A DNA stretch of 64,000 nt from Actinophytocola gossypii (GTDB taxonomy: Bacteria; Actinomycetota; Actinomycetes; Mycobacteriales; Pseudonocardiaceae): the NCBI RefSeq assembly GCF_025165815.1, contig NZ_JAFFZE010000006.1, positions 1 through 64,000 on the forward strand, in the 5' to 3' direction. Each line of letters begins with the position of its first letter. Within the stretch, counting starts at the first letter, position 1. The notes beneath the pieces are model-generated. The model made no database searches. It saw only the letters and a list, made by a program, of their open reading frames with translations, and was not told the origin of the DNA. A program made the position numbers and the translations under genes. This document shows positions 49,238 through 62,440 of the stretch, piece after piece.

Positions 49238-50220
49238 CGGTACTCGATGGCGCCGTGCCTGGCGTCGAACAGCTCGAAGTGGACCTTCTCGTCGGCGACG
49301 CCGGCCCGGTCCAGCGCGCGGCGGTAGGCGACGGCGCCGAAATCGAGGTGGTACTCGTCCCGGGTGCCCGCGTCGATCCAGATCGAGTCCAGCGAGCGCA
49401 CCGCGTCCCGGTACTCGGGGCGGTCGGCCATCAGCGCCGGGTCCAGCGCCAGCCAGCGCGCCCACACGTCCGGGACCAGCGCGCCGGTGTCGTCGAACGG
49501 GAGGTCGACCGAGCCGTCCTCGTTGCCGGAGTAGGCCGCGGCGTAGCCGTACATCTCGATCAGGTCCGAGTCCGACTCGCGGGTGCCGTGCAGCCGGCCG
49601 CGCCAGTCGGCGAGGAACGCGTCGTAGGAGCCGCCGTACTCGTCGCGCAGCAGGCGGGCCACGCGGGGGAAGTCCGGCTGGTAGCTGACCTCGAACAGGG
49701 CGTCGCCGGCGTGCGTGGCCAGCGAGCCGAACACGTCCGGGCGCAGCATCGGGGTGACCATGGCGCCGTAGCCGCCGCTGGACTTGCCGGCGACGGCCCG
49801 GTGCTCCCGGTCGGCGACGGTCCGGTAGCGCGCGTCGACCCACGGGACCACCTCGTCGCACAGGTACGAGTGGTAGCGCCCGGTGGCGGGGGAGTCGAGG
49901 AACTGGCTGCCGCCGACCCCGGTCCACGCGTCGACGTAGACCACGATCGCCGGCGGCGTGCCGTTCGCGAACACCTCGTCGGCCAGCTCCGGGAACGGCC
50001 GGCGGAACGGCATCCGGTTGAACCACATCCGCACGTGCCCGGTGTAGCCCTGGATCGTGTAGACGACGGGGTAGCGGCGGTCGGAGTCGTCGTAGCCGGG
50101 CGGCAGGTAGACGTGGATCGGGCGCTCGTGCGGGTCGCCGAGCCGGTTACCGCGCAGCAGCGCGCTGTCGACGACACCGGACTCGATACGACCGGCCAGT
50201 TCGGCGGACCAGGGGAGCAT
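49186..50220 (-). CDS. Esterase of the enterochelin-esterase/EsD family
   Basis: 344 aa, cytosolic alpha/beta hydrolase. The nucleophile elbow is AGKSSGGYGAMV (~145-156), the catalytic His near FDARHGAIEYRYP close to the C-terminus. The front RPIHVYLPPGYDDSDRRYPVVY is typical of the group that includes Fes, S-formylglutathione hydrolase and mycolyltransferase-like esterases. Physiological ester unknown. TAGCCT lies exactly 6 nt before ATG 50220 (leaderless). Confidence 0.82.
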   Translation of the reverse strand: MLPWSAELAGRIESGVVDSALLRGNRLGDPHERPIHVYLPPGYDDSDRRYPVVYTIQGYTGHVRMWFNRMPFRRPFPELADEVFANGTPPAIVVYVDAWTGVGGSQFLDSPATGRYHSYLCDEVVPWVDARYRTVADREHRAVAGKSSGGYGAMVTPMLRPDVFGSLATHAGDALFEVSYQPDFPRVARLLRDEYGGSYDAFLADWRGRLHGTRESDSDLIEMYGYAAAYSGNEDGSVDLPFDDTGALVPDVWARWLALDPALMADRPEYRDAVRSLDSIWIDAGTRDEYHLDFGAVAYRRALDRAGVADEKVHFELFDARHGAIEYRYPLSLAWLCERFPTRG

Positions 50221-50234
50221 GGTCCGAGGCTAGA

Positions 50235-52748
<2,514 letters not shown>

Positions 52749-52758
52749 TGGGGGGTCT

Positions 52759-52779
52759 CGGGGGGGCTCGGCCCCCCCG
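52759..52779 (-). terminator. Strong GC hairpin downstream of the SRP RNA gene
   Basis: CGGGGGGGC-TCG-GCCCCCCCG, a 9-bp all-GC stem with a 3-nt loop, about 70 nt past the 3' end of the SRP RNA in its direction of reading. A second small hairpin (GGTGGC-TGC-GCCACC, 52809-52823) lies between them. Confidence 0.75.
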
Positions 52780-52846
52780 GAATGAACGACGAAGACCGAC
52801 CCCGCGAAGGTGGCGCAGCCACCGAGCAGGGTCGGCCAGAGGTCGA

Positions 52847-52936
52847 GGGGACCCCACGCACCCGTCAGAGCCCGCTTATCCTTGCTGCCTTCCGGCCCTG
52901 GGGAGGTTCACGAGATGAACGCCGCATGGGGTCCAC
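52847..52936 (-). ncRNA. ffs: Signal recognition particle small RNA (4.5S type)
   Basis: Read on the minus strand, the RNA folds as a long hairpin: the ends GGACCCCATG and CGTGGGGTCC pair, and the tip carries the invariant SRP domain IV loop (CAGGGCCGGAAGGCAGCAAGG) that binds Ffh. It is a small bacterial-type RNA without an Alu domain. TACACT at 52941-52946 (minus strand) is a -10 box placing the transcript start near 52934. It is divergent from dnaX, the usual actinobacterial position. Confidence 0.95.
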
Positions 52937-53012
52937 GTTCAGTGTAGCCATGCCCGCCCGACCCGGCCCGTGGGTGGGTCGGGTGTCGGACCCGGCGGGT
53001 ATGGTCCACGCC

Positions 53013-54995
53013 GTGGCGCTCGCCCTCTACCGCAAGTACCGTCCGGCGACCTTCGCCGAGGTCGTCGGGCAGGAACACGTCACCGAACCGCTGCGGGTCG
53101 CGTTGTCGGCCAAGCGGGTCAACCACGCGTACCTGTTCTCCGGCCCGCGCGGCTGCGGCAAGACCTCCAGCGCGCGCATCCTCGCCCGCTCGCTCAACTG
53201 CGAGCAGGGCCCGACGCCGGATCCGTGCGGCGTGTGCGACTCGTGCATCTCGCTCGCTCCCGAGGGGCCGGGCAACGTCGACGTGGTCGAGCTCGACGCG
53301 GCCAGCCACGGCGGGGTCGACGACGCCCGCGAGCTGCGGGACCGGGCCTTCTACGCGCCGGCCTCCTCGCGCTACCGCGTCTTCATCATCGACGAGGCGC
53401 ACATGGTCACCACGCAGGGTTTCAACGCCCTGCTCAAGATCGTCGAGGAGCCGCCGGAGCACCTCGTCTTCGTGTTCGCCACCACCGAGCCGGACAAGGT
53501 GCTGCCGACGATCCGCTCGCGCACCCACCACTACCCGTTCCGGCTGATCCCGCCGAGCTCGATGCGCGACCTGCTGGAACGCAACGTCGCCGCCGAGGGC
53601 GCCACCGTCGCGCCCGCGGTGTTCCCGCTGGTCATCCGGGCCGGCGGCGGCTCGGCGCGGGACACCCAGTCGGTGCTCGACCAGCTGCTCGCCGGCGCCG
53701 GCCCGGAGGGCGTGACCTACGAGCGCGCGGTCGCCCTCCTCGGCGTCACCGACGTCGCCCTGATCGACGAGATGGTCGACGGCCTGGCCGCGGGCGACGC
53801 GTCGACCGTCTACGGCACCGTCGACAAGCTCGTCGAGGCCGGTCACGACCCGCGCCGGTTCGCCACCGACCTGCTCGACCGGCTGCGCGACCTGGTGCTG
53901 CTCCGGGCCGTGCCGGACGCGGGCACCCGCGGGCTGGTCGCCGCACCGGGCGACGAGCTGGAGAAGATGGCCACCCAGGCCCAGCAGCTCGGCCCCGGCA
54001 CGCTGACCCGGTACGCGGAGATCGTGCACACCGGCCTGGTCGACATGCGCGGGGCGACCGCGCCGCGGCTGTTGCTGGAACTCCTGTGCGCGCGGATGCT
54101 GCTCCCCGGCGCGGTCCCGACCGACGCGGCCGCCGACTCCGCGGTCCTGCAGCGCCTGGAACAGATGGAACGCCGAGTCGGCGCGAGCGGCACGGCCCCG
54201 GCCCCCGCCCAGGCGCCGAACCAGGCCCCGCCCGCGGCGCAGGCCCAGGCGACAGCGCCCCCCGCGGCGCAGAAGACCTACCAGCGCCCCTCCCGACCCG
54301 AGCCATCCGCGCCTGCGCCGGAGCCGGCTCAGGAGTCATCCCCGCGCTCGTCCTGGCCGTCCGCGCCCCCGCCGGCGAGCGCGCCCGCCGCCCAGCCCGA
54401 CCAGACCCCCGCGGTCACCACCCCGGCCGCCGAGGCCGCGGGTGAGTCGGGCTCCGCGTCCGTGGACGCCGCCGGCATCCGTCGCCTCTGGTCGGAGCTT
54501 CTCGCCGAGGTCCGCAAGGGCAGCCGCAGCACCGAGGCGATGCTGACCAACGCCAGCGTCCAGTCGGTCGAGGGCGACACGGTCACCATCGGCCACACGG
54601 CCGCCCCGCTGGCCCGCCGCCTCGCCGAGAGCCGCAACGTCGACGCCATCGCCAAGGCCCTCGCGGCGGTGTTCGGCGGCACCTGGCGGGTCCGCTGCGT
54701 GCACGCCGACCCGACCGCCGCCGCCGCGCCACCAGCCGAGAAGTCCAAGCCCGCCCCGACCTTCCAGCGCCCCACGCCGGCCGCCCAGCCTCCCGAGCCC
54801 AAGCCGGCACCGGTGTCCGAGGAACCGCCCCCGCCGGAGCCCCCGGACGAGCCGGACGAGCCGGACCTGGCCGACTACGACGCCGGCCCGGCCCCCGACT
54901 CGCTCCCCGCTCCCGAGCCGCCGCTGCGCAACCCGGAGGCGGACATGGTCAAGCTGCTCACCGACAAGCTCGGTGCCCGGCAGCTGGACCGCTGA
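53013..54995 (+). CDS. dnaX: DNA polymerase III subunit gamma/tau
   Basis: About 660 aa, clamp-loader ATPase subunit. It begins [20 protein letters not shown]; Walker [11 protein letters not shown] (~46), zinc-binding cysteines CGVCDSC (~72), Walker B/DEAH segment [10 protein letters not shown] (~128), SRC sensor [18 protein letters not shown] Pro/Ala/Gln-rich linker (~390-480) leads to a tau-like C-terminal domain and a second acidic Pro-rich tail. I start it at GTG 53013, where TATGGT lies 7 nt upstream and the conserved N-terminus begins; the open frame before it overlaps the SRP RNA and is not coding. No frameshift slippery site is obvious. Followed by ybaB and recR. Confidence 0.96.
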   Translation: MALALYRKYRPATFAEVVGQEHVTEPLRVALSAKRVNHAYLFSGPRGCGKTSSARILARSLNCEQGPTPDPCGVCDSCISLAPEGPGNVDVVELDAASHGGVDDARELRDRAFYAPASSRYRVFIIDEAHMVTTQGFNALLKIVEEPPEHLVFVFATTEPDKVLPTIRSRTHHYPFRLIPPSSMRDLLERNVAAEGATVAPAVFPLVIRAGGGSARDTQSVLDQLLAGAGPEGVTYERAVALLGVTDVALIDEMVDGLAAGDASTVYGTVDKLVEAGHDPRRFATDLLDRLRDLVLLRAVPDAGTRGLVAAPGDELEKMATQAQQLGPGTLTRYAEIVHTGLVDMRGATAPRLLLELLCARMLLPGAVPTDAAADSAVLQRLEQMERRVGASGTAPAPAQAPNQAPPAAQAQATAPPAAQKTYQRPSRPEPSAPAPEPAQESSPRSSWPSAPPPASAPAAQPDQTPAVTTPAAEAAGESGSASVDAAGIRRLWSELLAEVRKGSRSTEAMLTNASVQSVEGDTVTIGHTAAPLARRLAESRNVDAIAKALAAVFGGTWRVRCVHADPTAAAAPPAEKSKPAPTFQRPTPAAQPPEPKPAPVSEEPPPPEPPDEPDEPDLADYDAGPAPDSLPAPEPPLRNPEADMVKLLTDKLGARQLDR

Positions 54996-55041
54996 CCCGG
55001 CTACGCTGGGAAGCCAGACGTACTTATCGAGAGGAGCCGGC

Positions 55042-55374
55042 GTGCAACCCGGTGGCGTTCCCGACATGCAGCAGATCCTGGCCCAGGCGCAGAAGATGCA
55101 GGAACAGCTCGTGTCGGCGCAGGAGGACCTGGCCAACGCGGAGACCACCGGCACCGCCGGCGGCGGCCTGGTCACCGCGACCGTCTCCGGTGCCGGTGAG
55201 CTCAAGGCGCTCGCCATCGACCCGAAGGTGGTCGACCCCGAGGACGTCGAGACCCTCGCCGACCTGATCGTCGCCGCCGTGCGCGACGCGTCCAACGCCG
55301 CCCAGGACCTGGCGCAGGAGCGGATGGGCCCGCTGGCCGGTGGTCTCGGCGGGCTCGGCCTGCCGGGTATGTAG
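55042..55374 (+). CDS. ybaB: YbaB/EbfC nucleoid-associated protein
   Basis: About 110 aa, small DNA-binding dimer of the YbaB/EbfC family, always next to recR. Core: [20 protein letters not shown], then [22 protein letters not shown] and [16 protein letters not shown]. The C-terminus is Gly/Leu-rich. GTG 55042 has GAGGAG 5 nt upstream. The operon continues with recR 2 nt after the stop. A TACGCT -10-like box upstream suggests an extra promoter inside the dnaX-ybaB gap. Confidence 0.95.
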   Translation: MQPGGVPDMQQILAQAQKMQEQLVSAQEDLANAETTGTAGGGLVTATVSGAGELKALAIDPKVVDPEDVETLADLIVAAVRDASNAAQDLAQERMGPLAGGLGGLGLPGM

Positions 55375-55376
55375 GA

Positions 55377-55973
55377 ATGTATGAGGGCCCGGTCCAGGAC
55401 CTGATCGACGAGCTGGGGCGGCTGCCCGGCGTCGGTCCGAAGAGCGCGCAGCGGATCGCCTTCCACCTGCTCGGTGCGGACCCGGCGGACATCGCCCGGC
55501 TCCAGCAGGCGCTGCAGAAGGTCAAGGAGGGCGTCGTGTTCTGCGACGTCTGCGGCAACGTCTCCGAGGAGGCCACCTGCCGCATCTGCCGCGACGCCCG
55601 GCGCGACCCCGGCTCGGTGTGCGTGGTCGAGGAGCCCAAGGACGTACTGGCCATCGAGCGGACCCGCGAGTTCAAGGGCCGCTACCACGTGCTGGGTGGC
55701 GCCCTGGACCCGCTGTCCGGCATCGGCCCCGACCAGCTGCGGGTGCGGGAGCTGCTGGCGCGGATCTCCGACCAGGAGGTCACCGAGGTGATCCTCGCCA
55801 CCGACCCGAACACCGAGGGCGAGGCCACCGCCACCTACCTGGTGCGCATGCTCCGCGACTTTCCCGGCCTCACCGTGACCCGCCTGGCCTCCGGCCTCCC
55901 CATGGGTGGCGACCTGGAGTTCGCCGACGAGCTGACCCTGGGCCGTGCCCTCTCGGGCCGTCGCACGGTGTGA
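55377..55973 (+). CDS. recR: Recombination mediator RecR
   Basis: 198 aa, complete RecR: helix-hairpin-helix [20 protein letters not shown], zinc finger [22 protein letters not shown] domain ([28 protein letters not shown]) and Walker-B-like C-terminus with [15 protein letters not shown]. It works with RecO/RecF to load RecA on gapped DNA. ATG 55377 is 2 nt after the ybaB stop; the last codon overlaps the next gene's start (GTGA). Confidence 0.97.
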   Translation: MYEGPVQDLIDELGRLPGVGPKSAQRIAFHLLGADPADIARLQQALQKVKEGVVFCDVCGNVSEEATCRICRDARRDPGSVCVVEEPKDVLAIERTREFKGRYHVLGGALDPLSGIGPDQLRVRELLARISDQEVTEVILATDPNTEGEATATYLVRMLRDFPGLTVTRLASGLPMGGDLEFADELTLGRALSGRRTV

Positions 55974-56551
55974 GCGGGGGAACGTCCACCGACGACCGTG
56001 TGCGCCTGGTCCGACCCGGACCGGCCCGGCTCGGCCGGGTGCGGCTGATCGCGGTCGACGGGCCGTCCGGGTCCGGTAAGTCGACCTACGCCGCCGAGCT
56101 GGCCCGGGAGCTCGGGGCCGCCCTGGTCAGCACCGACGACTTCGCCACCTGGGACGACCCGGTCTCCTGGTGGCCCCGGCTCGTCGAGGGCGTGCTCGAC
56201 CCGCTCGCCGCCGGCCGGCCGGGGCGCTACGTCCGCACCGAGTGGACCGGCGGCCGCCCGCACCCCGGCGCGACCGTCACCGTCGAGGTCCCCGAGATCC
56301 TCGTGCTCGAGGGCGTCTCCGCCGGCCGCCGCTCGATCGCGCCGCGCCTGTCCGGACTGGTCTGGTGCGCGGTCCCGGACCCGGCCGAGCGGCTCGCGCG
56401 GGCCGTCGCCAGGGACGGCGAGCGGGCCAGGGAGGCGCTGCTGGCCTGGCAGGCGTTCGAGCGCGGGTGGTTCGCGGTGGACGGCACCGAGCAACGAGCC
56501 GACCACATCGTCGTGAACGGCACGGATAGTTCGGATAACGGGCATGCGTGA
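55970..56551 (+). CDS. Uridine kinase-like P-loop kinase
   Basis: About 193 aa. Walker [15 protein letters not shown] at ~31-44, then [19 protein letters not shown] (substrate Asp region) and a lid with Arg-rich helix ([17 protein letters not shown]). It resembles uridine kinase/phosphoribulokinase family members of actinobacteria annotated as uridine kinases. The real substrate (nucleoside, pantothenate or other) is not proven by the sequence. Start GTG 55970 overlaps recR by 4 nt, so it is translationally coupled. Confidence 0.75.
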   Translation: MSGGTSTDDRVRLVRPGPARLGRVRLIAVDGPSGSGKSTYAAELARELGAALVSTDDFATWDDPVSWWPRLVEGVLDPLAAGRPGRYVRTEWTGGRPHPGATVTVEVPEILVLEGVSAGRRSIAPRLSGLVWCAVPDPAERLARAVARDGERAREALLAWQAFERGWFAVDGTEQRADHIVVNGTDSSDNGHA

Positions 56552-56644
56552 CCGAGTTGTGACCCGTAGGCTTTGCGGACCAACCACCCGATCGGGATAA
56601 GGTCGGCGACCGAAACGTGAGACACCGACATCCTGAGGTGCGAA

Positions 56645-58318
56645 ATGGTCCACATTCGCCCGGTCCGCATGGCCGCGCTCGGCTTGACCGCCGCGCTCGT
56701 CCTGACCGCGTGCGCTGAATCCGAGCGGGGCGACGACGGGGGTGACGCGGGCGGCCAGACCGGCGGCACGATGACCTTCGGTACCGAGGGCGCGCCGAAG
56801 CTGTTCGACCCCTTCTACGCCACCGACGGCCCCACCTTCCGCACCTCCCAGCAGATCTTCGAGGGCCTGGTCGAGTTCAAGCCGGGCACCGCGGAGGCCG
56901 CGCCGGGTCTCGCCGAGTCCTGGGAGAACAGCGAGGACGGCCTGACCTGGACCTTCAAGCTCCGCGAGGGTGTCAAGTTCCACGACGGCACGGACTTCAA
57001 CGCCGAGGCCGCCTGCTTCAACTTCGAGCGCTGGTACAACACCACCGGCGCCGCGCAGAGCCCGGCGGTCACCGGCTACTGGCAGGACAACTTCGGCGGG
57101 TTCGCCGACAAGAAGGCTCCGTCGCTGTACGAGTCGTGCACGGTCAGCGACCCGACCACCATCGAGGTCAAGCTGACCCGCTACACCAGCAAGTTCCCGG
57201 ACATCCTCGGCCTGCCGTCCTGGTCGATGCAGAGCCCGACCGCGCTGGAGAAGTACAACGCGAACGAGGTCACGCAGCAGGGTGACAGCTTCGCCTTCCC
57301 GGAGTACGCGACCGAGCACCCGACCGGCACCGGGCCGTTCAAGTTCGAGCGCTACGACGAGGCCAACGGCACCGTCGAGCTGGTCCGCAACGACGACTAC
57401 TGGGGCGAGAAGGCCAAGCTGGACAAGCTGATCTTCCGCGCCATCCCGGACGAGACCGCGCGCAAGCAGGCGCTCGAGGCCGGCGACATCGACGGCTACG
57501 ACCTGCCCGGCCCGGCCGACTGGCAGGACCTCGAGGACCAGGGCTTCCAGCTGCTGATCCGCCCGGCGTTCAACATCTTCTACGTCGGCATCGGCCAGAA
57601 GAACGTGCCGCAGCTGCGTGACCTGAAGGTCCGCCAGGCGATCGCGCACGCGATCGACCGCGAGGGCCTGGTCCAGCAGATGCTGCCCGAGGGCGCCGAG
57701 GTCGCGGAGAACTTCTACCCGGACACCGTGTTCGGCTGGACCGACGACGTGCAGTCCTACGACCACGACCCGGACAAGGCCAAGCAGCTGCTCGCCGACG
57801 CCGGCGCGCAGAACCTGTCGGTCAACTTCTACTGGCCGACCGAGGTCACCCGCCCGTACATGCCGGACCCGCGCGCCATGTTCGGCTTCATCCAGGGCAA
57901 CCTGGAGGACGTCGGCATCAAGCTGAACGTGGTCTCCAAGCCGTGGAACGGCGGTTACCTGGAGGACGTCGACCAGGGCAAGGCCGACCTGTTCCTGCTC
58001 GGCTGGAACGGCGACTACAACACGCCGGACAACTTCCTCGGCAACTTCTTCTCCGACCCGAACAACCGCTTCGGCACCGGCAACTCCCCGTGGGGCGCGA
58101 CGCTGTCCGACGAGCTGAAGGCCGCCGACTCGGAGGTCGACGACGAAACCCGCCAGGGCATGTACGAGGAGATCAACAAGAAGCTGAAGGCGGAGTACCT
58201 GCCGGCCGTCCCGATCTCGCACTCCCCGCCGGCCCTGGTCATCGCGGAGAACGTGTCTGGCCTGGTCGCCAGCCCGCTGACCGACGAGAAGTTCAACACG
58301 GTCAGCATCGGCAGCTGA
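56645..58318 (+). CDS. Peptide ABC transporter substrate-binding lipoprotein
   Basis: 557 aa, SBP family 5 (DppA/OppA type). Lipoprotein signal with lipobox LTAC (Cys 23), a Gly/Asp-rich linker, then the family landmarks FEGLVEFKPG, LAESWENSEDGLTWTFKLREGVKFHDG and a C-terminal DLFLLGWNGDYNTPDNFLG. It captures di- or oligopeptides (or, in some members, other solutes) outside the membrane. First of five genes forming a complete importer; ~90 bp of promoter region precede it, with TAAGGT as a possible -10. Confidence 0.93.
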   Translation: MVHIRPVRMAALGLTAALVLTACAESERGDDGGDAGGQTGGTMTFGTEGAPKLFDPFYATDGPTFRTSQQIFEGLVEFKPGTAEAAPGLAESWENSEDGLTWTFKLREGVKFHDGTDFNAEAACFNFERWYNTTGAAQSPAVTGYWQDNFGGFADKKAPSLYESCTVSDPTTIEVKLTRYTSKFPDILGLPSWSMQSPTALEKYNANEVTQQGDSFAFPEYATEHPTGTGPFKFERYDEANGTVELVRNDDYWGEKAKLDKLIFRAIPDETARKQALEAGDIDGYDLPGPADWQDLEDQGFQLLIRPAFNIFYVGIGQKNVPQLRDLKVRQAIAHAIDREGLVQQMLPEGAEVAENFYPDTVFGWTDDVQSYDHDPDKAKQLLADAGAQNLSVNFYWPTEVTRPYMPDPRAMFGFIQGNLEDVGIKLNVVSKPWNGGYLEDVDQGKADLFLLGWNGDYNTPDNFLGNFFSDPNNRFGTGNSPWGATLSDELKAADSEVDDETRQGMYEEINKKLKAEYLPAVPISHSPPALVIAENVSGLVASPLTDEKFNTVSIGS

Positions 58319-58353
58319 CCACGACTCCGCTCCCACCACAGGAAACCGACTAG

Positions 58354-59376
58354 GTGCTTCGCTACACGATTCGGCGGCTGCTGCAACTCCTGATAGTCGT
58401 CGGGGTGCTGTCGCTGCTGCTGTTCGCGTGGCTGCGCTCGCTCCCAGGAGGGCCGGTCTCGGCCCTCCTGGGCGAGCGCGCCACTGCCGAGACCAGGGCC
58501 CGGCTCACCGAGGAGCTGGGTCTGAACGACCCGATCTTCGTGCAGTACATCAAGTTCGTCGGACGCGCGTTGTCCGGCGACTTCGGGGTGTCCACCGGCG
58601 TGCAGCCGGGCGACCCGGCGCTGGACATCTTCCTGCAGCGCCTGCCCGCGACGCTGGAGCTGTCGATCCTGGCGATCATCATCGCCATCGCGATCGGAAT
58701 CCCGCTCGGCTACTTGGCGGCCCGCCGCCGTGGGAGCGTGCTGGACAACCTGAGCGTGGTCAGCTCGCTGATCGGTGTCGCCGTGCCGGTATTCTTCCTG
58801 GCGTTCCTGCTCAAGCAGGTCTTCGCCGTCGACCTCGGCTGGTTCCCCACCGCGGGCCGGCAGGAGGGCGGGATCGACGCCACCCGGGTCACCGGGTTCT
58901 TCGTGCTGGACGGGATCCTCACCCAGGAGTGGGACGCGGCCTGGGACGCCTTCGTGCACCTGATCCTGCCGGCGGTCGCGCTGGCCAGCATCCCGTTCTC
59001 GGTGGTCTTCCGGATCACCAGGGCCTCGGTGCTCGACGTGGTGGACGAGGACTACATCCGCACCGCCGAGTCCAAGGGCCTCACCACACCGGTGATCCGG
59101 CGACGACATGTGCTCAGAAACGCGATGCTGCCGGTGGTCACCACGATCGGCCTGCAGACCGGCGCGTTGCTGGCCGGGGCGGTGCTGACCGAGACGGTGT
59201 TCGCGTTCCCCGGCATCGGGCAGGCGCTGGCGATCGGGTTCGAACGCCGGGACTACCCGGTGCTGCTGCTGCTCATCCTGTGCTCCGCCGGAGTGTTCGT
59301 GCTCATCAACCTGCTCGTCGACCTGTCCTACGCGCTGATCGACCCGCGCATCCGCACCCGAGGCGGTGGGCATTGA
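58354..59376 (+). CDS. Peptide ABC transporter permease, DppB type
   Basis: 340 aa, six membrane helices. N-terminus MLRYTIRRLLQLLIVVGVL is typical of DppB; the EAA loop is VDEDYIRTAESKGLTTPVIRRRHVLRNAML. The long periplasmic loop after helix 1 contains ELGLNDPIFVQYIKFVGRAL. Start GTG 58354 with AGGAAA upstream; 35-nt gap after the binding protein. The end overlaps the next permease (TTGA). Confidence 0.93.
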   Translation: MLRYTIRRLLQLLIVVGVLSLLLFAWLRSLPGGPVSALLGERATAETRARLTEELGLNDPIFVQYIKFVGRALSGDFGVSTGVQPGDPALDIFLQRLPATLELSILAIIIAIAIGIPLGYLAARRRGSVLDNLSVVSSLIGVAVPVFFLAFLLKQVFAVDLGWFPTAGRQEGGIDATRVTGFFVLDGILTQEWDAAWDAFVHLILPAVALASIPFSVVFRITRASVLDVVDEDYIRTAESKGLTTPVIRRRHVLRNAMLPVVTTIGLQTGALLAGAVLTETVFAFPGIGQALAIGFERRDYPVLLLLILCSAGVFVLINLLVDLSYALIDPRIRTRGGGH

Positions 59377-60305
59377 GCACCCGCACGGACAAGATCGACG
59401 CGCTGGCCGAGCAGGCCGCGCGCACGGACAGCGCCGGCGTCAGCGTGGCCGCCGCCGCGTGGCGCAGGCTGCGACGCAACCCGGTGTTCCTGTTCGGCGC
59501 CGCGATCGTGGTGGCGTTCGTGGCGCTGGCGCTGCTGTCGCCGTGGCTCGCCCCGTACGACCCGGGTGAGCGGATGCTGGGCGACCAGGTCATCCGGGCC
59601 CGCGACCAGATCCCGCCGCCGCAGGAGGGACACCCGCTCGGCGGCGACCAGGTGGGTCGCGACCTGCTGTCCAGGATCCTGATCGGCTCGCAGCAGACGC
59701 TGATGGTCGGCGTGCTGGCGACGCTGATCGGCTTCACCGGCGGGCTCGTGCTCGGCACGCTGGCCGGCGCGCTCGGCGGCTGGGTCGACACCGTGGTGAT
59801 GCGCGCGGTCGACGTGATGCTGTCCATCCCGGGCCTGCTGCTCGCGGTGTCGATCGGGGCGCTGTTCTCCCAGCCCAACCAGTTCACCGTGATCCTCGCG
59901 GTGGCGATGGTGCAGGTGCCGATCTTCGCCCGGCTGTTGCGCGGCTCCATGCTCGCCCAACGGCACAGCGACCACGTGCTCGCGGCGCGGGCGCTCGGGG
60001 TCCGGCAGCGCGCGATCGTGTTCCGGCACATGCTGCCGAACTCGCTTGGCCCGGTGATCGTGCAGTCGACACTGGTGCTCGCGATCTCCATCATCGACGC
60101 GGCCGCGCTGTCGTTCCTCGGCCTCGGCAACCCGGACGACCGGATCCCGGAGTGGGGGGCGATGCTCGGCGAGGCGCAGAAGGCCATCGACAGCCACCCG
60201 CACCTCGCCTACTGGCCGGCGGCCTGCATCATCGTGGTGGCGCTCGGCTTCACCCTGATGGGTGAGTCGCTGCGGGAGGCCCTCGACCCGAAGAGCAGGC
60301 GGTGA
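59373..60305 (+). CDS. Peptide ABC transporter permease, DppC type
   Basis: About 310 aa. Cytoplasmic N-terminus (~45 residues), then six helices. DppC landmarks: HPLGGDQVGRDLLSRILIGS and EAA loop LAARALGVRQRAIVFRHMLPN, with SFLGLGNPDDRIPEWG near the end. Start is the TTG at 59373, which overlaps the preceding stop; no better start lies before the first helix. Partner of DppB in the membrane channel. Confidence 0.92.
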   Translation: MSTRTDKIDALAEQAARTDSAGVSVAAAAWRRLRRNPVFLFGAAIVVAFVALALLSPWLAPYDPGERMLGDQVIRARDQIPPPQEGHPLGGDQVGRDLLSRILIGSQQTLMVGVLATLIGFTGGLVLGTLAGALGGWVDTVVMRAVDVMLSIPGLLLAVSIGALFSQPNQFTVILAVAMVQVPIFARLLRGSMLAQRHSDHVLAARALGVRQRAIVFRHMLPNSLGPVIVQSTLVLAISIIDAAALSFLGLGNPDDRIPEWGAMLGEAQKAIDSHPHLAYWPAACIIVVALGFTLMGESLREALDPKSRR

Positions 60306-60311
60306 TCTGAC

Positions 60312-61322
60312 ATGGCGCTGCTGGAGGTGCGTGACCTCTCGGTCGTGTTCAAGCGCAAGGGCGAGGAGCCGTTCACCGCGGTCGACGGGGTGAGCTTCGA
60401 CGTCGAGCCAGGCCAGACGGTCGGCCTGGTCGGCGAGTCCGGCTGCGGCAAGTCGGTCACGTCGATGGCGATCATGGGCCTGCTCGCCAAGCGTGGGGTG
60501 AAGGTCTCCGGCTCGGCGAAGTTCGACGGCACGGAGCTGCTGACGCTGTCGGACAAGCAGATGCGTGACCGGCGGGGCCAGGAGCTGGGCATGGTCTTCC
60601 AGGACCCGCTGTCGTCGCTGAACCCGGTGATCTCGATCGGCCTGCAGGTCGCGGAGGTGATCGAGCGGCACCGCGGCCTGTCCCGCAAGGAGGCGTCGGT
60701 CCAGGCGGCCGAGCTGCTGGACAAGGTCGGCATCCCGGACCCGAAGCGGCGGCTGTCGGAGTACCCGCACCAGCTCTCCGGCGGGATGCGGCAGCGCGCG
60801 CTGATCGCGATCGCGCTGGCCTGCCGGCCGAGGCTGCTGATCGCGGACGAGCCGACCACGGCGCTGGACGTGACCATCCAGGCCCAGATCCTCGCGCTGC
60901 TCGCCGAGCTGGTGAAGGAAACCGACACCGCACTGATCATGATCACCCACGACCTCGGCGTGGTCGCCGGCCTGTGCGACGAGGTGAACGTGCTCTACGG
61001 CGGCCGGGTGGTCGAGCGCGCGGGCCGGCACGACCTGTTCCGCGTGCCGCGCCACCCGTACACCCACGGCCTGCTCGCGTCGATCCCCAGGCTCGACGCG
61101 CCGAGGGGCGAACGCCTGTCCCCGATCCGGGGCTCGGTGGCCGACAACATCCCGTGGACGCAGGGTTGCGCCTTCGCCCCGAGGTGCCCGAACGCGATCG
61201 ACACGTGCGTGGAGGTGACCCCGGCGATGGAGCCCGACCCGGTGGTGGCGGGCGAGCGGTTGCTGCGCTGCCACAACCCGGTGGAGCCGGCCGACCGCGT
61301 CGAGCAGGAGATCCTCACGTGA
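60312..61322 (+). CDS. Peptide ABC transporter ATPase, DppD type
   Basis: 336 aa. Walker [14 protein letters not shown], signature [16 protein letters not shown], Walker [13 protein letters not shown], switch His MITHDLGVV. The C-terminal extension with the cysteine-rich oligopeptide/dipeptide transporter motif ([15 protein letters not shown]) carries an iron-sulfur or zinc-type site typical of DppD/OppD. Energises import with the next gene product; 6-nt gap upstream, 4-nt overlap downstream. Confidence 0.94.
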   Translation: MALLEVRDLSVVFKRKGEEPFTAVDGVSFDVEPGQTVGLVGESGCGKSVTSMAIMGLLAKRGVKVSGSAKFDGTELLTLSDKQMRDRRGQELGMVFQDPLSSLNPVISIGLQVAEVIERHRGLSRKEASVQAAELLDKVGIPDPKRRLSEYPHQLSGGMRQRALIAIALACRPRLLIADEPTTALDVTIQAQILALLAELVKETDTALIMITHDLGVVAGLCDEVNVLYGGRVVERAGRHDLFRVPRHPYTHGLLASIPRLDAPRGERLSPIRGSVADNIPWTQGCAFAPRCPNAIDTCVEVTPAMEPDPVVAGERLLRCHNPVEPADRVEQEILT

Positions 61323-62440
61323 CCCAGGTGACCACGTCGACCCTCGTCGAGGTCGAGGGCATGAAGGTGCACTTCCCGATCAAGCGCGGGGTGGTGCTGG
61401 ACAAGACCGTCGGCTACGTCTACGCCGTGGACGGTGTCGACCTGTCGATCCGCCAGGGCGAGACCTACGGCCTGGTGGGCGAGTCCGGCTGCGGCAAGTC
61501 CACCCTCGGCCGCGCGATGCTCAAGCTCACCGAGCCGACGGCGGGCAAGGTCGTGTTCGACGGCGTCGACCTGTCCAGCATGAAGGGCGAGCCGCTGCGC
61601 ACGATGCGCCGCCGGATGCAGATGGTCTTCCAGGACCCCATGTCGTCCCTGGACCCGAGGCAGTCGGTGGAGTCCCTGCTGGTCGAAGGCATGCGCGCGC
61701 ACGGTTTGGACAAGGGCAAGGAGTCCACGGGTCGCCGCCTGCGCGAACTGCTGTCGGCGGTCGGCCTGCCGAGCACGTCCCTGCGCAAGTACCCCCACGA
61801 GTTCTCCGGCGGTCAGCGCCAACGCATCGGCATCGCCAGGGCGCTGTCCGTGGAGCCGGACCTGATCGTCGCCGACGAGCCGGTGTCCGCGTTGGACGTG
61901 TCGGTGCAGGCGCAGGTGATCAACCTGCTGGAGGACCTGCAGACCGAGTTCGGCCTCACGTACCTGGTGATCGCCCACGACCTGGCCGTGGTCCGTCACA
62001 TCTCGGATCGCGTCGGCGTCATGTACCTCGGCGGTTTGGTCGAGGAAGCCAACTCCGACCAGATCTACACCGAGCCCCTGCACCCGTACACGAAGGCGCT
62101 GATGTCCGCGGTCCCGGTCCCCGACCCGGTGGTCGAGGACGTCCGCGAACGCATCCTCCTGGCCGGCGACCTCCCGTCCCCCGCGAACCCGCCGACCGGA
62201 TGCCGTTTCCACACCCGTTGCCCCTGGCGCCAGGAGTCCCGCTGCGACACCGAACGCCCCGCACTCCGCGAACTCGCCCCCGGCCACAAGGTCGCCTGCC
62301 ACTGGGCCGAAGACATCCGTGACGGCCGCATCCGCGCCCACGAGGTCAAACCCCAGCTGACCCAGGACGACTGGGACACCGGCGCCGACGACAACAGCCT
62401 CGCCGGCCCGGCCTCCGTCACCGAAACCCTCGGCCCCTGA
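61319..62440 (+). CDS. Peptide ABC transporter ATPase, DppF type
   Basis: About 373 aa. Walker [14 protein letters not shown], signature [15 protein letters not shown], Walker [13 protein letters not shown], switch VIAHDLAVV. The C-terminal part again has the family cysteines ([16 protein letters not shown]), then an unusual ~50-residue acidic tail ([11 protein letters not shown]...TETLGP). Starts GTG 61319, overlapping DppD by 4 nt. It completes the five-gene importer. Confidence 0.94.
   Translation: MTQVTTSTLVEVEGMKVHFPIKRGVVLDKTVGYVYAVDGVDLSIRQGETYGLVGESGCGKSTLGRAMLKLTEPTAGKVVFDGVDLSSMKGEPLRTMRRRMQMVFQDPMSSLDPRQSVESLLVEGMRAHGLDKGKESTGRRLRELLSAVGLPSTSLRKYPHEFSGGQRQRIGIARALSVEPDLIVADEPVSALDVSVQAQVINLLEDLQTEFGLTYLVIAHDLAVVRHISDRVGVMYLGGLVEEANSDQIYTEPLHPYTKALMSAVPVPDPVVEDVRERILLAGDLPSPANPPTGCRFHTRCPWRQESRCDTERPALRELAPGHKVACHWAEDIRDGRIRAHEVKPQLTQDDWDTGADDNSLAGPASVTETLGP

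Noticed and set aside
47561-50026. Long antisense frame across the MMPL gene into the esterase
   Set aside because: Low-complexity Asp/Arg/His composition and no motifs; both real genes are clear on the other readings.
52782-53012. N-terminal extension of dnaX
   Set aside because: The open frame continues upstream but runs antisense through the SRP RNA and lacks the conserved start; GTG 53013 fits the family and has a -10 box.
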